From: Candidatus Cibiobacter qucibialis
GTDB taxonomy: Bacteria > Bacillota > Clostridia > Oscillospirales > Ruminococcaceae
DNA length: 56,522 nucleotides
NCBI GenBank assembly: GCA_004000625.1
Contig: SAUS01000007.1
Coordinates: 1 to 56,522, forward strand
Direction: 5' to 3'
Both the position numbers and the translations under genes were made by a program. The notes below the pieces were generated by a model. It was not told the DNA's origin and ran no database searches. It saw only the letters and a program-made list of their open reading frames with translations. This document shows, in pieces, positions 16,390 to 25,172 of this stretch. Every line of letters starts with the position of its first letter. Position 1 is the first letter of the stretch.

Positions 16390-17424
16390 ATGAAAATTTT
16401 ACTGGACGCAATGGGTGGCGATAACGCCCCGAAATCGACCGTACAGGGCGCAGCCGATGCGGTAAAAGAGTTTGGTGATGGCATGACCCTGGCCCTGCTG
16501 GGTGATGAAGCCAAGATCAAGGCCGCTGCCCAGGAGCTTGGCGTGGACCTGACCCCCTTTGAGCTGATTCACTGCACCGAGGATGTGGATATGCACGATG
16601 ACCCGGTCAAGGCCGTGCGCCACAAAACGGATTCCAGCCTGGTCAAAGGCCTGACGATGCTGAAAAACGGCGAGGCGGATGCCTTTGTTTCCGCCGGTTC
16701 CACCGGCGCGCTGCATGTGGGCACCAGTTTGATCGTGCGCACCGTCAAGGGGGTCAAGCGCCCGGCGCTGGCTACCTGCATGCCGGGCAAAAAGCAGCCG
16801 TTTTTGCTGCTGGACTGCGGCGCAAACGCCGAATGCCGTGCCGAGATGCTGAATGCCTTTGGCACCATGGGCAGCGTGTACATGAATAAGGTCATGGGCC
16901 GCAAGGACCCCGCCGTCGCGCTGGTGAACAACGGCGCCGAGGACACCAAGGGCACCCCGATGTACCGCGAAGCCCACGGCCTGCTGAAAGCAAACCCGGC
17001 CATCCGCTTTGTGGGCAACATTGAGCCGCGTGATATTATGGCTGGTGAGGTGGACGTTATCGTCTGCGACGGCTTTGTGGGCAATGTGGTGCTGAAGCTG
17101 ACCGAGGGTGTGGCAGGTACTTTGCTGGGCATGCTGAAAGATATCTTTATGCAGAGCATTGTGACCAAGCTGTGCTACCTCGGCGTAAAAGGCGGGCTGC
17201 GCAATCTGAAGCACATGATGGACTCTGAGGAGATCGGCGGCGCACCGCTGCTGGGCGCGGCAAAGCCGGTCATCAAGGCACACGGTTCCAGCAAGGCCAA
17301 GGGCATCAAGAACGCCATCCGCCAGGCAAAGCTGTGCGTTGCCAATGACCTGTGCGGCACCATGCAGAGCGCCCTGGCCGAAGTAGCCGCCAAGGCCGCA
17401 GCAGAAAAGACAGACGCGGAATAA
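16390..17424 (+). CDS. plsX: Phosphate acyltransferase PlsX
   Basis: This 344-residue enzyme makes acyl-phosphate from acyl-ACP for phospholipid synthesis at the membrane. N-terminal ILLDAMGGDNAPKSTVQGA, SAGSTGALHVGTSLIV and VCDGFVGNVVLKLTEGVA are typical. The ATG at 16390 is 8 bases past trmFO. The acyl carrier protein gene that usually follows plsX in Firmicutes is absent; the 208-base gap to rnc is too short for it and holds palindromic repeats. Confidence 0.96.
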   Translation: MKILLDAMGGDNAPKSTVQGAADAVKEFGDGMTLALLGDEAKIKAAAQELGVDLTPFELIHCTEDVDMHDDPVKAVRHKTDSSLVKGLTMLKNGEADAFVSAGSTGALHVGTSLIVRTVKGVKRPALATCMPGKKQPFLLLDCGANAECRAEMLNAFGTMGSVYMNKVMGRKDPAVALVNNGAEDTKGTPMYREAHGLLKANPAIRFVGNIEPRDIMAGEVDVIVCDGFVGNVVLKLTEGVAGTLLGMLKDIFMQSIVTKLCYLGVKGGLRNLKHMMDSEEIGGAPLLGAAKPVIKAHGSSKAKGIKNAIRQAKLCVANDLCGTMQSALAEVAAKAAAEKTDAE

Positions 17425-17497
17425 AACGGCATATCGTGCGAAAATTGAAATGCTATGCCCGCCCATTGGAAATGGCCGGTACCAAAATATAGGCAGC

Positions 17498-17571
17498 GGG
17501 CGCACAATGTGCGCCCCTACGGGATAGCCGCAAAACCAAAGCCCATTGCAGGGGCGGGCATTGCCCGCCCG
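17498..17571. repeat. Two GTAG-foot hairpins between plsX and rnc
   Basis: At 17498-17516 GGGCGCACA and its complement form a hairpin with CTAC directly after it (17517-17520). At 17549-17571 a second palindrome with stem GGGCGGGCA follows a GCAG variant of the foot. The first shares stem and outer flank (GCTGCC, reversed) with the copy at 37026. The remainder of the 208-base gap shows nothing I recognise. Confidence 0.7.
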
Positions 17572-17632
17572 GCCTGCAAAATATCCCGATATACAATCGC
17601 AAAACAGAGAGAACGAAAGGTAAGGCAATCTT

Positions 17633-18310
17633 ATGACCACGCGTACCCCTGAGGAATTGGAAGAAAAGCTGCATTACCATTTTAAGAATAAAGAACTGCT
17701 CATCACGGCGCTGACCCACAGCTCTTACGCCAACGAGAGCAAAACCCCTACGCTGTATAACGAGCGGCTGGAATTTTTGGGCGACAGTGTGCTGTCCGTT
17801 GTGGTGGCAAACTATCTGTTCCACCATTCCACCCGCCCGGAGGGCGAACTGTCCCGCATGCGCGCTTCGCTGGTCAGCGAGGACGCGCTGTTCCAGTTTG
17901 CGCAGGAGATCGACCTGGGCTCTTACCTGCGGCTGGGCCGCGGCGAGGAGCTGGGCGGCGGGCGCTGCCGCCCCAGCGTGGTTTCGGATGCGTTTGAAGC
18001 CACCATTGCCGCTTTGTTCCTGGACGGCGGCATTGAGACCGCCCGCAACTTTATCCTGCCGTTCATCACGGAGGGCAAAACCGCCGAGGATGACCACAAG
18101 ACCGCCCTGCAGGAAGTGGTGCAGAAACACCCGGACGACCGCCTGACCTACACCGTGACAGGGGAATCCGGCCCGGCGCATGATAAGCGGTTCCAGGTTA
18201 CTGTGGCGCTGAACGGCAAGGCACTGGCTGTGGGCGAAGGCCGCAGCAAAAAGGCTGCGGAACAGCAGGCTGCCAAAGCGGCGCTGACCAAGCTGGAACA
18301 GCAGGCATAA
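17633..18310 (+). CDS. rnc: Ribonuclease III
   Basis: The 225-residue protein has the RNase III catalytic domain (HSSYANES, NERLEFLGDSVLSVVV, and DAFEATIAALFLDGG holding the metal-binding acidic residues). A C-terminal double-stranded RNA-binding domain follows (GRSKKAAEQQAAKAAL). It cleaves rRNA precursors and structured RNAs. It is followed 12 bases later by smc in the standard Firmicutes order. Confidence 0.97.
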   Translation: MTTRTPEELEEKLHYHFKNKELLITALTHSSYANESKTPTLYNERLEFLGDSVLSVVVANYLFHHSTRPEGELSRMRASLVSEDALFQFAQEIDLGSYLRLGRGEELGGGRCRPSVVSDAFEATIAALFLDGGIETARNFILPFITEGKTAEDDHKTALQEVVQKHPDDRLTYTVTGESGPAHDKRFQVTVALNGKALAVGEGRSKKAAEQQAAKAALTKLEQQA

Positions 18311-18322
18311 AAAGGGGCATCT

Positions 18323-21300
18323 ATGCGCTTAAAAGAACTTGAGATACAGGGCTTCAAGTCCTTCCCGGATAAAACGCGGATCACCATTGGCGAAGGCATT
18401 ACCGGTGTTGTGGGGCCGAACGGCTCCGGCAAAAGCAACATTTCGGATTCCATCCGGTGGGTTCTGGGCGAAACCAGCTCCAAACAGCTGCGCGGTGCGG
18501 GCAAGATGGAGGACGTTATTTTTGGCGGCACCCAGACCCGCGGCGCAATGGGCTATGCGGCGGTATCGCTGACCATTGATAACTCCGATCATGGGCTGGA
18601 AATGGACGCGGACGAAGTAACCATTGGCCGCCGCTATTACCGCAGCGGGGAGAGCGAGTATACCATCAACGGCCAGAGCGTGCGCTTAAAAGATGTGTAC
18701 GAGCTGCTGCTGGATACCGGCCTTGGGCGCGATGGCTACGCCATTGTGGGTCAGGGGCGCATTGCGGAGATCGTTGGTGCAAAATCCACCGAGCGGCGCG
18801 AGATTTTTGAGGAAGCATCTGGCATTGCCAAATACCGCTACCGCAAAAATGAAGCCGAACGCCGCCTGGCCGCGGCGGAGGGCAATCTGGAACGCCTGCG
18901 GGATATTCTGGGGGAGCTGGAAAAGCGGGTTGGACCCCTGAAACGCGACAGCGAAAAGGCGGAGCAGTTCCTGGCATATTCCGAGACCCGCAAGGGGCTG
19001 GAAATTACCCTGTGGGTGGATTCAATCCGCCGCGCACAGGATACGGTGCGGGACCAGCAGCGCAAGTATGAGGCGGCGGAAAGCGACTATGCACGCATTT
19101 CCCGCCAGCTGGATGAATTTGACACCCGCACCGAAGCCCTGCGCGCCGAAGCCCAGCAGCTGATGCTGCAGGTGGAGGAAGCGAACGCTGAGATCCGCAC
19201 CATTACCGAGCAGAACGCCGGGAGCGAAAGCCAGCTGGCAGTTTTGCAGAACGAAACCGAACACGCGAACGAGCAGATCCGCAGCGCCAGCGATGAGCTG
19301 ACCCGCGCCGGGGAAGGCGCAAAGGGGATTGCGCAGGAAGCGGACGAGCACAAAGCGGAAATCACCCAGCTGCAAACCGTGCTGCAAAATCTGGATGCCG
19401 AGGCGGACAAGCTGCGCCAGCAGCTGAACACGCTGGAACAGCAGGCACTGCAAAGTGGTGAGCGGCGGGAGATTGTGAGCGCCGCCATGGCCCGCATGCA
19501 GCAGAATGCCACTGCCCTGCAGGTGCGGGGTGCGGGGCTGCAATCCGCCGTGGAAGCGGCCCGCGCCCAGCTGAACGGCCTGAAAAACCAGGAAGCCGCC
19601 GCGGGTGATGTGGCACAAAAACTGACCGAGGAACGGGACGCTGCTGCCGAACACCTGAAAGAGTGCGAGGAAGCCGTGACCCGCAACGATAACATCCGCT
19701 CCGGCTTAAAGCTCAAGCTGGAAAGCCGTCGCCGCCAGCAGGCGGAAGCCGCTGAAGCTTTGCAGAAGGCCGCAGCGGATAAAAACAACACCGCCCAGCG
19801 CATCCGCATTCTGGAGGATCTGGAGCGCAACATGGACGGCTATCAGCAGAGCGTAAAAGCCGTCATGCGCGCCGCGGGCGGTGGGCGGCTGCGGGGCATC
19901 ATCGGTCCGGTGGCCGGTATCCTGAGCGTGCGCAAGGGGTACGAAATCGCGATTGAAACGGCACTTGGCTTTGCGCTGCAGAACATTGTGGTGCAGGACC
20001 AAGGCTGCGCCCGCGCGGCCATCACCTTTTTGAAGGAAGAACGCGCCGGACGCGCAACCTTCCTGCCGCTGGATACCGTGCAGGGCAGCCGATTCAATGG
20101 CCGCCTGACCGGCACGGCAGAGGTGGCCGCCGACCTGGTGGAGACCGCCCCCCAGTACCAGCATATTATTGATAACCTGCTGGGCCGCATTATTGTGGTG
20201 GAGGATCTGGGCGAAGCGTCGGTGGTGGCCAAAAATCTTGGCTACCGCAACCGCATTGTCACAATGGACGGCCAGGTCATCAACGCAGGCGGTTCCTTTA
20301 CCGGCGGTTCCACCGCGCGCAGCGTGGGTGTGTTCAGCCGCAAGCAGGAACTGGACGAACTGCGTGCCAAGGTGCTGAAACTGGACGAGCGCCGCGCAGC
20401 AGCCGAAAAGGAAGCCGCCGCCCGCAAAGCGGAGGTGGATAACCTGACCGCCCAGCTGGCCGGTGCCGAGAGCGAGGGCATGACCGCCGCTGCGGCCCGC
20501 CTGAAAGCCGAGATGGAGCTGGATCAGCTGAACACCGCGCTGGAAGAGGGCAAGAATGCTGCCGCCCACCGCGGGCAGGAGATTGCCGCGCTGGAACAGC
20601 AGCTGCGGGAGAACACTGCGGCCGCCGCCCAGGCAGAAAACGCCCGCAAACAGGCGGAAGCCGAGATTGAAACGCACCGCAAAGAGCTGGAAAGCCTGGG
20701 CGCTTCCACCAGCGATGTGACCCGCCAGCGGGAGGAAGCATCGCAGAAACTTTCGGATAACCGAATGCAGAAGCTGCGCACCGAGAAGGACCTGAGCCTG
20801 CACGAAGCAGCGCTGGAAACCCTGAAAGGCCGCAGCGGCGAAGCCGAAGCCCGCGTGCGGGAACTGCAGGCCAATGTGGCCGCCGCCAAAGAGCGCATTG
20901 CCGCCAATGAGCTGCGCGCCAATGAAATTAAGCGAGCCAGCGAAGAAAACAAACAGAAGATCACCGCGGCGGAGGAAACCATCCGCAAGGCTAATGCCGA
21001 GCGCATGGAAAAGGAAGCCGCTGTGACCCGCCTGACCCAGGAAAACCGCACCCTGACCGATGAGCGCGAGCGGATGAGCGGCGAGATGGCCCGCCTGGCC
21101 GAGCGCAAGACCGCGGCGGAAACTGAGCTGAACACCACGGCATCCAAGCTGTGGGAGGAATACCAGCTGACCGAAGCCGAGGCGGAAAAGCTCTGTGTAC
21201 CCTTTGCCAATGTGGCAGACCTGCGCCGCCAGGTGGCCGAAGTGCGCGGCAAGATCCGCGCGCTGGGCAACGTGAATGTGGGCGCGATCGAAGAGTACAA

Positions 21301-21880
21301 GGAAGTTAAAGAACGGTACGACTTCATGAAAGCACAGGTCACCGATGTGGAGAAATCCCGCGCGGAGCTGAACCGAATGATTGCCGAGCTGTGCAGCGAA
21401 ATGCAGGAGATGTTCACCGCCAGCTTTAAGGAGATCAACCGCAACTTCGGTGCGATCTTCCGCGAGCTGTTCGGCGGCGGTTCGGCGAGGCTCTATCTTT
21501 CGGATGAGAACGATGTGCTGAACTCCGGCATTGAAATTCAGGTTTCGCCCCCCGGCAAGGTCATCAAAAACCTGTCGGCTCTGTCCGGCGGCGAACAGGC
21601 GCTGGTGGCCATCAGCATTTATTTTGCCATTCTGGCCGTCAACCCGTCGCCGTTCTGCATCCTGGACGAAATTGAAGCTGCACTGGACGATGTGAACGTT
21701 ACGCGCTATGCGCAGTATCTGCGCCGCATGACCGAACGCACCCAGTTCATCGTTATCACCCACCGCCGCGGCACCATGGAAGCAGCTGATGTGCTGTACG
21801 GCGTGACCATGCAGGAGGACGGTGTTTCCAAGATCCTGCGCCTTGACCTTGAAAACGTTTCCGCTGATCTGATCAGTTAA
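18323..21880 (+). CDS. smc: Chromosome segregation protein SMC
   Basis: This 1185-residue protein is the expected full length. The Walker A GPNGSGKSN is near residue 32 and GRIAEIVGAKSTERREIFEEASGIAKY follows. Two long coiled coils flank a hinge (from about residue 520, GIIGPVAGILSVRKGYEIAIE). The C-terminal head has the signature LSGGEQALVA near residue 1087 and the Walker B CILDEIEAALDD. SMC with ScpA/ScpB compacts and separates chromosomes. The Ala/Glu/Lys-rich composition of the arms is normal for coiled coil. Confidence 0.98.
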   Translation: MRLKELEIQGFKSFPDKTRITIGEGITGVVGPNGSGKSNISDSIRWVLGETSSKQLRGAGKMEDVIFGGTQTRGAMGYAAVSLTIDNSDHGLEMDADEVTIGRRYYRSGESEYTINGQSVRLKDVYELLLDTGLGRDGYAIVGQGRIAEIVGAKSTERREIFEEASGIAKYRYRKNEAERRLAAAEGNLERLRDILGELEKRVGPLKRDSEKAEQFLAYSETRKGLEITLWVDSIRRAQDTVRDQQRKYEAAESDYARISRQLDEFDTRTEALRAEAQQLMLQVEEANAEIRTITEQNAGSESQLAVLQNETEHANEQIRSASDELTRAGEGAKGIAQEADEHKAEITQLQTVLQNLDAEADKLRQQLNTLEQQALQSGERREIVSAAMARMQQNATALQVRGAGLQSAVEAARAQLNGLKNQEAAAGDVAQKLTEERDAAAEHLKECEEAVTRNDNIRSGLKLKLESRRRQQAEAAEALQKAAADKNNTAQRIRILEDLERNMDGYQQSVKAVMRAAGGGRLRGIIGPVAGILSVRKGYEIAIETALGFALQNIVVQDQGCARAAITFLKEERAGRATFLPLDTVQGSRFNGRLTGTAEVAADLVETAPQYQHIIDNLLGRIIVVEDLGEASVVAKNLGYRNRIVTMDGQVINAGGSFTGGSTARSVGVFSRKQELDELRAKVLKLDERRAAAEKEAAARKAEVDNLTAQLAGAESEGMTAAAARLKAEMELDQLNTALEEGKNAAAHRGQEIAALEQQLRENTAAAAQAENARKQAEAEIETHRKELESLGASTSDVTRQREEASQKLSDNRMQKLRTEKDLSLHEAALETLKGRSGEAEARVRELQANVAAAKERIAANELRANEIKRASEENKQKITAAEETIRKANAERMEKEAAVTRLTQENRTLTDERERMSGEMARLAERKTAAETELNTTASKLWEEYQLTEAEAEKLCVPFANVADLRRQVAEVRGKIRALGNVNVGAIEEYKEVKERYDFMKAQVTDVEKSRAELNRMIAELCSEMQEMFTASFKEINRNFGAIFRELFGGGSARLYLSDENDVLNSGIEIQVSPPGKVIKNLSALSGGEQALVAISIYFAILAVNPSPFCILDEIEAALDDVNVTRYAQYLRRMTERTQFIVITHRRGTMEAADVLYGVTMQEDGVSKILRLDLENVSADLIS

Positions 21881-21898
21881 TTCAAAGGAGGAACCGCC

Positions 21899-22873
21899 AT
21901 GGGATTCTTCGATATTTTTAAGAAAAAGAAGAAAATGAGCGATGGCCTGGAAAAAACCAGAACGGACTTTTTCCAGAACATCGTCAACACCTTGACCAGC
22001 TCTGTTATTGATGATGACCTGTATAATGATTTGGAAGAGCAGCTGATTCTGGCCGATGTCGGCCCCAGCTGCGCGGTGCGTTTGGTGGACGAGCTGCGCG
22101 ATGAGGTAGAGATCAACGGCCTGCATACCGGCCAGGAAGCGCTGGATGCCCTGCGCGATATCATCCGCCGCGAGGTAAGCCCCAAAACTGACCTGGACCT
22201 GAGCGGCAAACCGGCGGTTATTCTGGTTGTGGGCGTGAACGGCGTGGGCAAAACCACCACCATTGCCAAGCTGGCTTATCTGTACAAGGATCTGGGCAAG
22301 CGGGTCATGCTGGCGGCAGGCGATACCTTCCGCGCAGCGGCCAGCGAACAGCTGGAAACCTGGGCCGACCGTGCCGGGGTGCCGCTGGTCAAGGCGGGCG
22401 AGGGCGCTGACCCCGCAGCCGTGATTTTTGATGCGGTCAAATCCGCCACGGCCCGCGGCTATGATATGGTCATTGCCGATACCGCAGGCCGCCTGCACAA
22501 CAAAAAGGGCCTGATGGACGAACTGGCAAAGATCAGCCGCAGCGTGAAAAAGGCCAGCCCGGATGCCAGCCTGGAAGTGCTGCTGGTGCTGGATGCCATT
22601 ACCGGCCAGAACGCCATCAGCCAGGCGCAGGAGTTCTGCCGCGCCGCCGGTGCCACCGGCGTTGTGCTGACCAAGCTGGATGGCACCCCCAAGGGTGGCT
22701 GCATCATCGGTGTGCACGAAAAGCTGGGCCTGCCCATCCGTTTTGTGGGCGTGGGGGAAAAGATCGACGACCTGATCTTCTTCTCCGCCACCGATTTTGC
22801 CGAAGCCCTGCTGCCGGAGGTTCCGCAGCATAAAAAAGAGGAAACGGAGCAGGCAGGGGAGGAACAGGCATGA
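21899..22873 (+). CDS. ftsY: Signal recognition particle receptor FtsY
   Basis: The 324-residue SRP GTPase has a short basic N-terminal membrane-binding start (MGFFDIFKKKKK) in place of the long acidic domain of enteric FtsY. The NG domain carries GVNGVGKTTTIAKLA (G1), DTFRAAASEQL, DTAGRLHNK (G3) and TKLDGTPKGG (G4). It docks ribosome-SRP complexes to the translocon. AAAGGAGG precedes the ATG; its stop overlaps the rdgB start by 4 bases. Confidence 0.97.
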   Translation: MGFFDIFKKKKKMSDGLEKTRTDFFQNIVNTLTSSVIDDDLYNDLEEQLILADVGPSCAVRLVDELRDEVEINGLHTGQEALDALRDIIRREVSPKTDLDLSGKPAVILVVGVNGVGKTTTIAKLAYLYKDLGKRVMLAAGDTFRAAASEQLETWADRAGVPLVKAGEGADPAAVIFDAVKSATARGYDMVIADTAGRLHNKKGLMDELAKISRSVKKASPDASLEVLLVLDAITGQNAISQAQEFCRAAGATGVVLTKLDGTPKGGCIIGVHEKLGLPIRFVGVGEKIDDLIFFSATDFAEALLPEVPQHKKEETEQAGEEQA

Positions 22874-23502
22874 TCGTTTGTGCAGCCACCAACAATGCGG
22901 GCAAGCTGAAAGAGCTGCGCCGCATCCTGACCCGCTGCGGCCACGAGGTAAAAAGCCTGCGGGAACTGGGTGTAACCCTGGACCCGGAGGAGACCGGAAC
23001 CACCTTTGCGGAAAACGCAAAGATTAAGGCCGAAGCCTTTTGCAAGGCAACCGGCCTGCCCACCGTGGCGGATGATTCCGGCCTGTGCGTGGATGCCCTG
23101 AACGGGGCACCCGGCGTGTACAGCGCACGCTATGCGGGTGAGCATGGCAACGATGCCGCCAACAACGAAAAGCTGATGGCAGAGATGCAGAATGTGCCGG
23201 TGGGACAGCGCGCCGCCAAGTTCGTTTCGGCGGTCTGCCTGATCCTGCCGGATGGGCGGGAGTTGGTTGTGACCGGCGAATGCCCCGGCAGTGTGGCCCT
23301 GACCCCGGCGGGCGATAACGGTTTTGGGTATGACCCGCTGTTTGTCCCCGATGCCGTCGGCCTGCCCGGCGGCGGCACGGTACCCAACACGGCACACCGC
23401 ACCTATGCCGAGCTGGCCGATGCCGAAAAAGACGCCATCAGCCACCGCGGCCGCGCCATGGAAAAGCTGGAAGCCGGGCTCGCCACATTTTTGGGCGAAT
23501 GA
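22870..23502 (+). CDS. rdgB: Non-canonical purine NTP pyrophosphatase
   Basis: This 210-residue HAM1/RdgB-family enzyme hydrolyses dITP, ITP and XTP to monophosphates and so keeps damaged purines out of nucleic acids. Motifs include ATNNAGKLKELRRIL, ADDSGLCVDALNGAPGVYSARYAG and GFGYDPLFVPD. The ATGA overlap with ftsY implies translational coupling. Confidence 0.96.
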   Translation: MIVCAATNNAGKLKELRRILTRCGHEVKSLRELGVTLDPEETGTTFAENAKIKAEAFCKATGLPTVADDSGLCVDALNGAPGVYSARYAGEHGNDAANNEKLMAEMQNVPVGQRAAKFVSAVCLILPDGRELVVTGECPGSVALTPAGDNGFGYDPLFVPDAVGLPGGGTVPNTAHRTYAELADAEKDAISHRGRAMEKLEAGLATFLGE

Positions 23503-23561
23503 GCCGCAGAGAAAAACTGAATAGAATGATTTGATTTTGACTGAACAATAAGGAGCGAACA

Positions 23562-23864
23562 ATGTCTTTGACAAGCAAACAGCGCGCCGCACTGCGCGGC
23601 ATGGCCAACACCATGGAGCCGGTTTTCCAGATCGGCAAGGGCGAAATTGATGAAACGCTGATCAAGGGCGTGGATGACTGCATCAAAGCCCGCGAGCTGA
23701 TCAAGCTGAAGGTGCTGGAAAACAGCGAGTATGATGCCCGCGAGGCTGCCGACATCCTGTGCGAAGCCATCCATGCAGAGTGCGTGCAGGTGATTGGCCG
23801 CAAGTTTGTGCTGTTCCGCAAAAAGCCGAAGGAATCTGCTTATGCGGAACTGCTGAAAAAGTAA
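23562..23864 (+). CDS. yhbY: YhbY-family RNA-binding protein
   Basis: The 100-residue CRM-domain protein (LTSKQRAALRGMANTMEPVFQIGKGEI at the start, GRKFVLFRKK near the end) is of the ribosome-associated YhbY type linked to 50S assembly. AAGGAGCGAACA precedes the ATG. The next gene nadD begins one base after its stop. Confidence 0.93.
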   Translation: MSLTSKQRAALRGMANTMEPVFQIGKGEIDETLIKGVDDCIKARELIKLKVLENSEYDAREAADILCEAIHAECVQVIGRKFVLFRKKPKESAYAELLKK

Positions 23865-23865
23865 G

Positions 23866-24468
23866 ATGAAAGCACTGCTATTTGGTGGCACATTTGACCC
23901 GCCCCACGCCGGGCATATGAACAACCTGCGGGCCGCCATGCAGGCGGTGCAGCCGGATGTGGTGCTGGTTATGCCGGCGGGCATCCCACCCCACAAGCAC
24001 GCCAGCGCAACGCCGGGCGAACTGCGCCTTGCCATGTGCGAATGCTTTAAGGCGCTTGGCCCCCAGGTGCAGGTGAGCCAGTGGGAAGTGGACCGCGCGG
24101 GCCGCAGCTATACCTATAATACCGTCAGCATGCTGCAGGAAAAGTATCCCGGCGCTCAGCTGTATATGACAATTGGCAGCGATATGCTGGAAACATTTGA
24201 TGAATGGTACCGCTGGCGGGAAATTTTGGCTATGGTCACCCTGGTGGTGCAAAGCCGGGAACCCGGCGATGGCGACGCTCTGCGTGCAGCAGCCCAAAAG
24301 CTGGAAGAAGCAGGCGGGAAGATCATGTTTGCGGATGCCCCGGTGCTGGAGTGTGCCTCCAGCGATATCCGCGCAGGAAAGTATCCCCCTGCCCGGCTGA
24401 AGGAGCTGCTGCCCCCGCCGGTGGCGGATGTGATACACCGGAACGGGCTGTACGGCAAGCTGATTTGA
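23866..24468 (+). CDS. nadD: Nicotinate-nucleotide adenylyltransferase
   Basis: The 200-residue protein has the nucleotidyltransferase motif GGTFDPPHAGHM at the N-terminus, TIGSDML in the middle and the C-terminal CASSDIRAGK, the family's SSTxIR variant. It makes nicotinate adenine dinucleotide in NAD synthesis. It forms the standard yhbY-nadD-yqeK order. Confidence 0.96.
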   Translation: MKALLFGGTFDPPHAGHMNNLRAAMQAVQPDVVLVMPAGIPPHKHASATPGELRLAMCECFKALGPQVQVSQWEVDRAGRSYTYNTVSMLQEKYPGAQLYMTIGSDMLETFDEWYRWREILAMVTLVVQSREPGDGDALRAAAQKLEEAGGKIMFADAPVLECASSDIRAGKYPPARLKELLPPPVADVIHRNGLYGKLI

Positions 24469-24514
24469 AGCCATAGATAGGGTACAATAAAATAGGGAAA
24501 GGATGCGGATCTTG

Positions 24515-25084
24515 ATGACAGTGGACGAAGCAAAAGCGCTGGTAAAAAGCCGTTTGAGCGAAAAGCGTTACAAGCACACCATAAATGTAAAAAAAATGGC
24601 AGTCAAGCTGGCAAAACGCTATGGCGCGGATGAGGAAAAGGCCGCATTAGCGGCACTTTTGCACGACAGCGCGAAAGAACTGCCCAAGGCAGAGATGTTG
24701 CAGATTTTTGCTGACAATGCTATAATAGCTAAAAATGCCGCCAAGCGCCCTGCGCCGGTGTGGCATGGGTACGCAGCCTCGGTTTTGTGCCAGACACAGT
24801 GGGGTGTGACGGACCCGGAAATTTTATCTGCCATTGAGTGCCATACCACCGGCAAACAGAACATGAGCCTGTTGGACAAGATTATTTACATGGCGGATAT
24901 GACCAGTGCCGAACGGGATTACCCCGGTGTGGAGGCGCTGCGTGCCGAGGAAATGCAGAACCTGGACCTGGCGCTGTGCCATGCACTGGAACAAAGCATT
25001 GCCTTTGTGCGCGAAAAAGGCAACCCACTGGACCCCGATACCGTTGCCGCACTGGATGATGCCCGCGCGGCCTGCACCCGATAA
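24515..25084 (+). CDS. yqeK: YqeK-family HD phosphohydrolase
   Basis: The 189-residue protein has an HD domain: H of YKHTINVKKMA, LLHDSAKELPK with the HD pair, HGYAASVL, and the downstream D in IIYMADMTSAERDYPGV. Members of this family hydrolyse diadenosine tetraphosphate. I prefer the ATG at 24515 because AAAGG sits about 10 bases upstream; an ATG at 24503 directly abuts it. Confidence 0.93.
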   Translation: MTVDEAKALVKSRLSEKRYKHTINVKKMAVKLAKRYGADEEKAALAALLHDSAKELPKAEMLQIFADNAIIAKNAAKRPAPVWHGYAASVLCQTQWGVTDPEILSAIECHTTGKQNMSLLDKIIYMADMTSAERDYPGVEALRAEEMQNLDLALCHALEQSIAFVREKGNPLDPDTVAALDDARAACTR

Positions 25085-25172
25085 AGGGGCAGGCACTGCC
25101 TTTTGCGGGTGTGCCGTAACCGAATAAGATGAAAGACCAGTTCCCATCGTTTGAATAAAAGGGAGGAACGTT

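Noticed and set aside
19706..23020. 1104-codon minus-strand open frame opposite smc, ftsY and rdgB
   Set aside because: It spans three conserved genes in antisense and reads as low-complexity; a GC-bias artefact.
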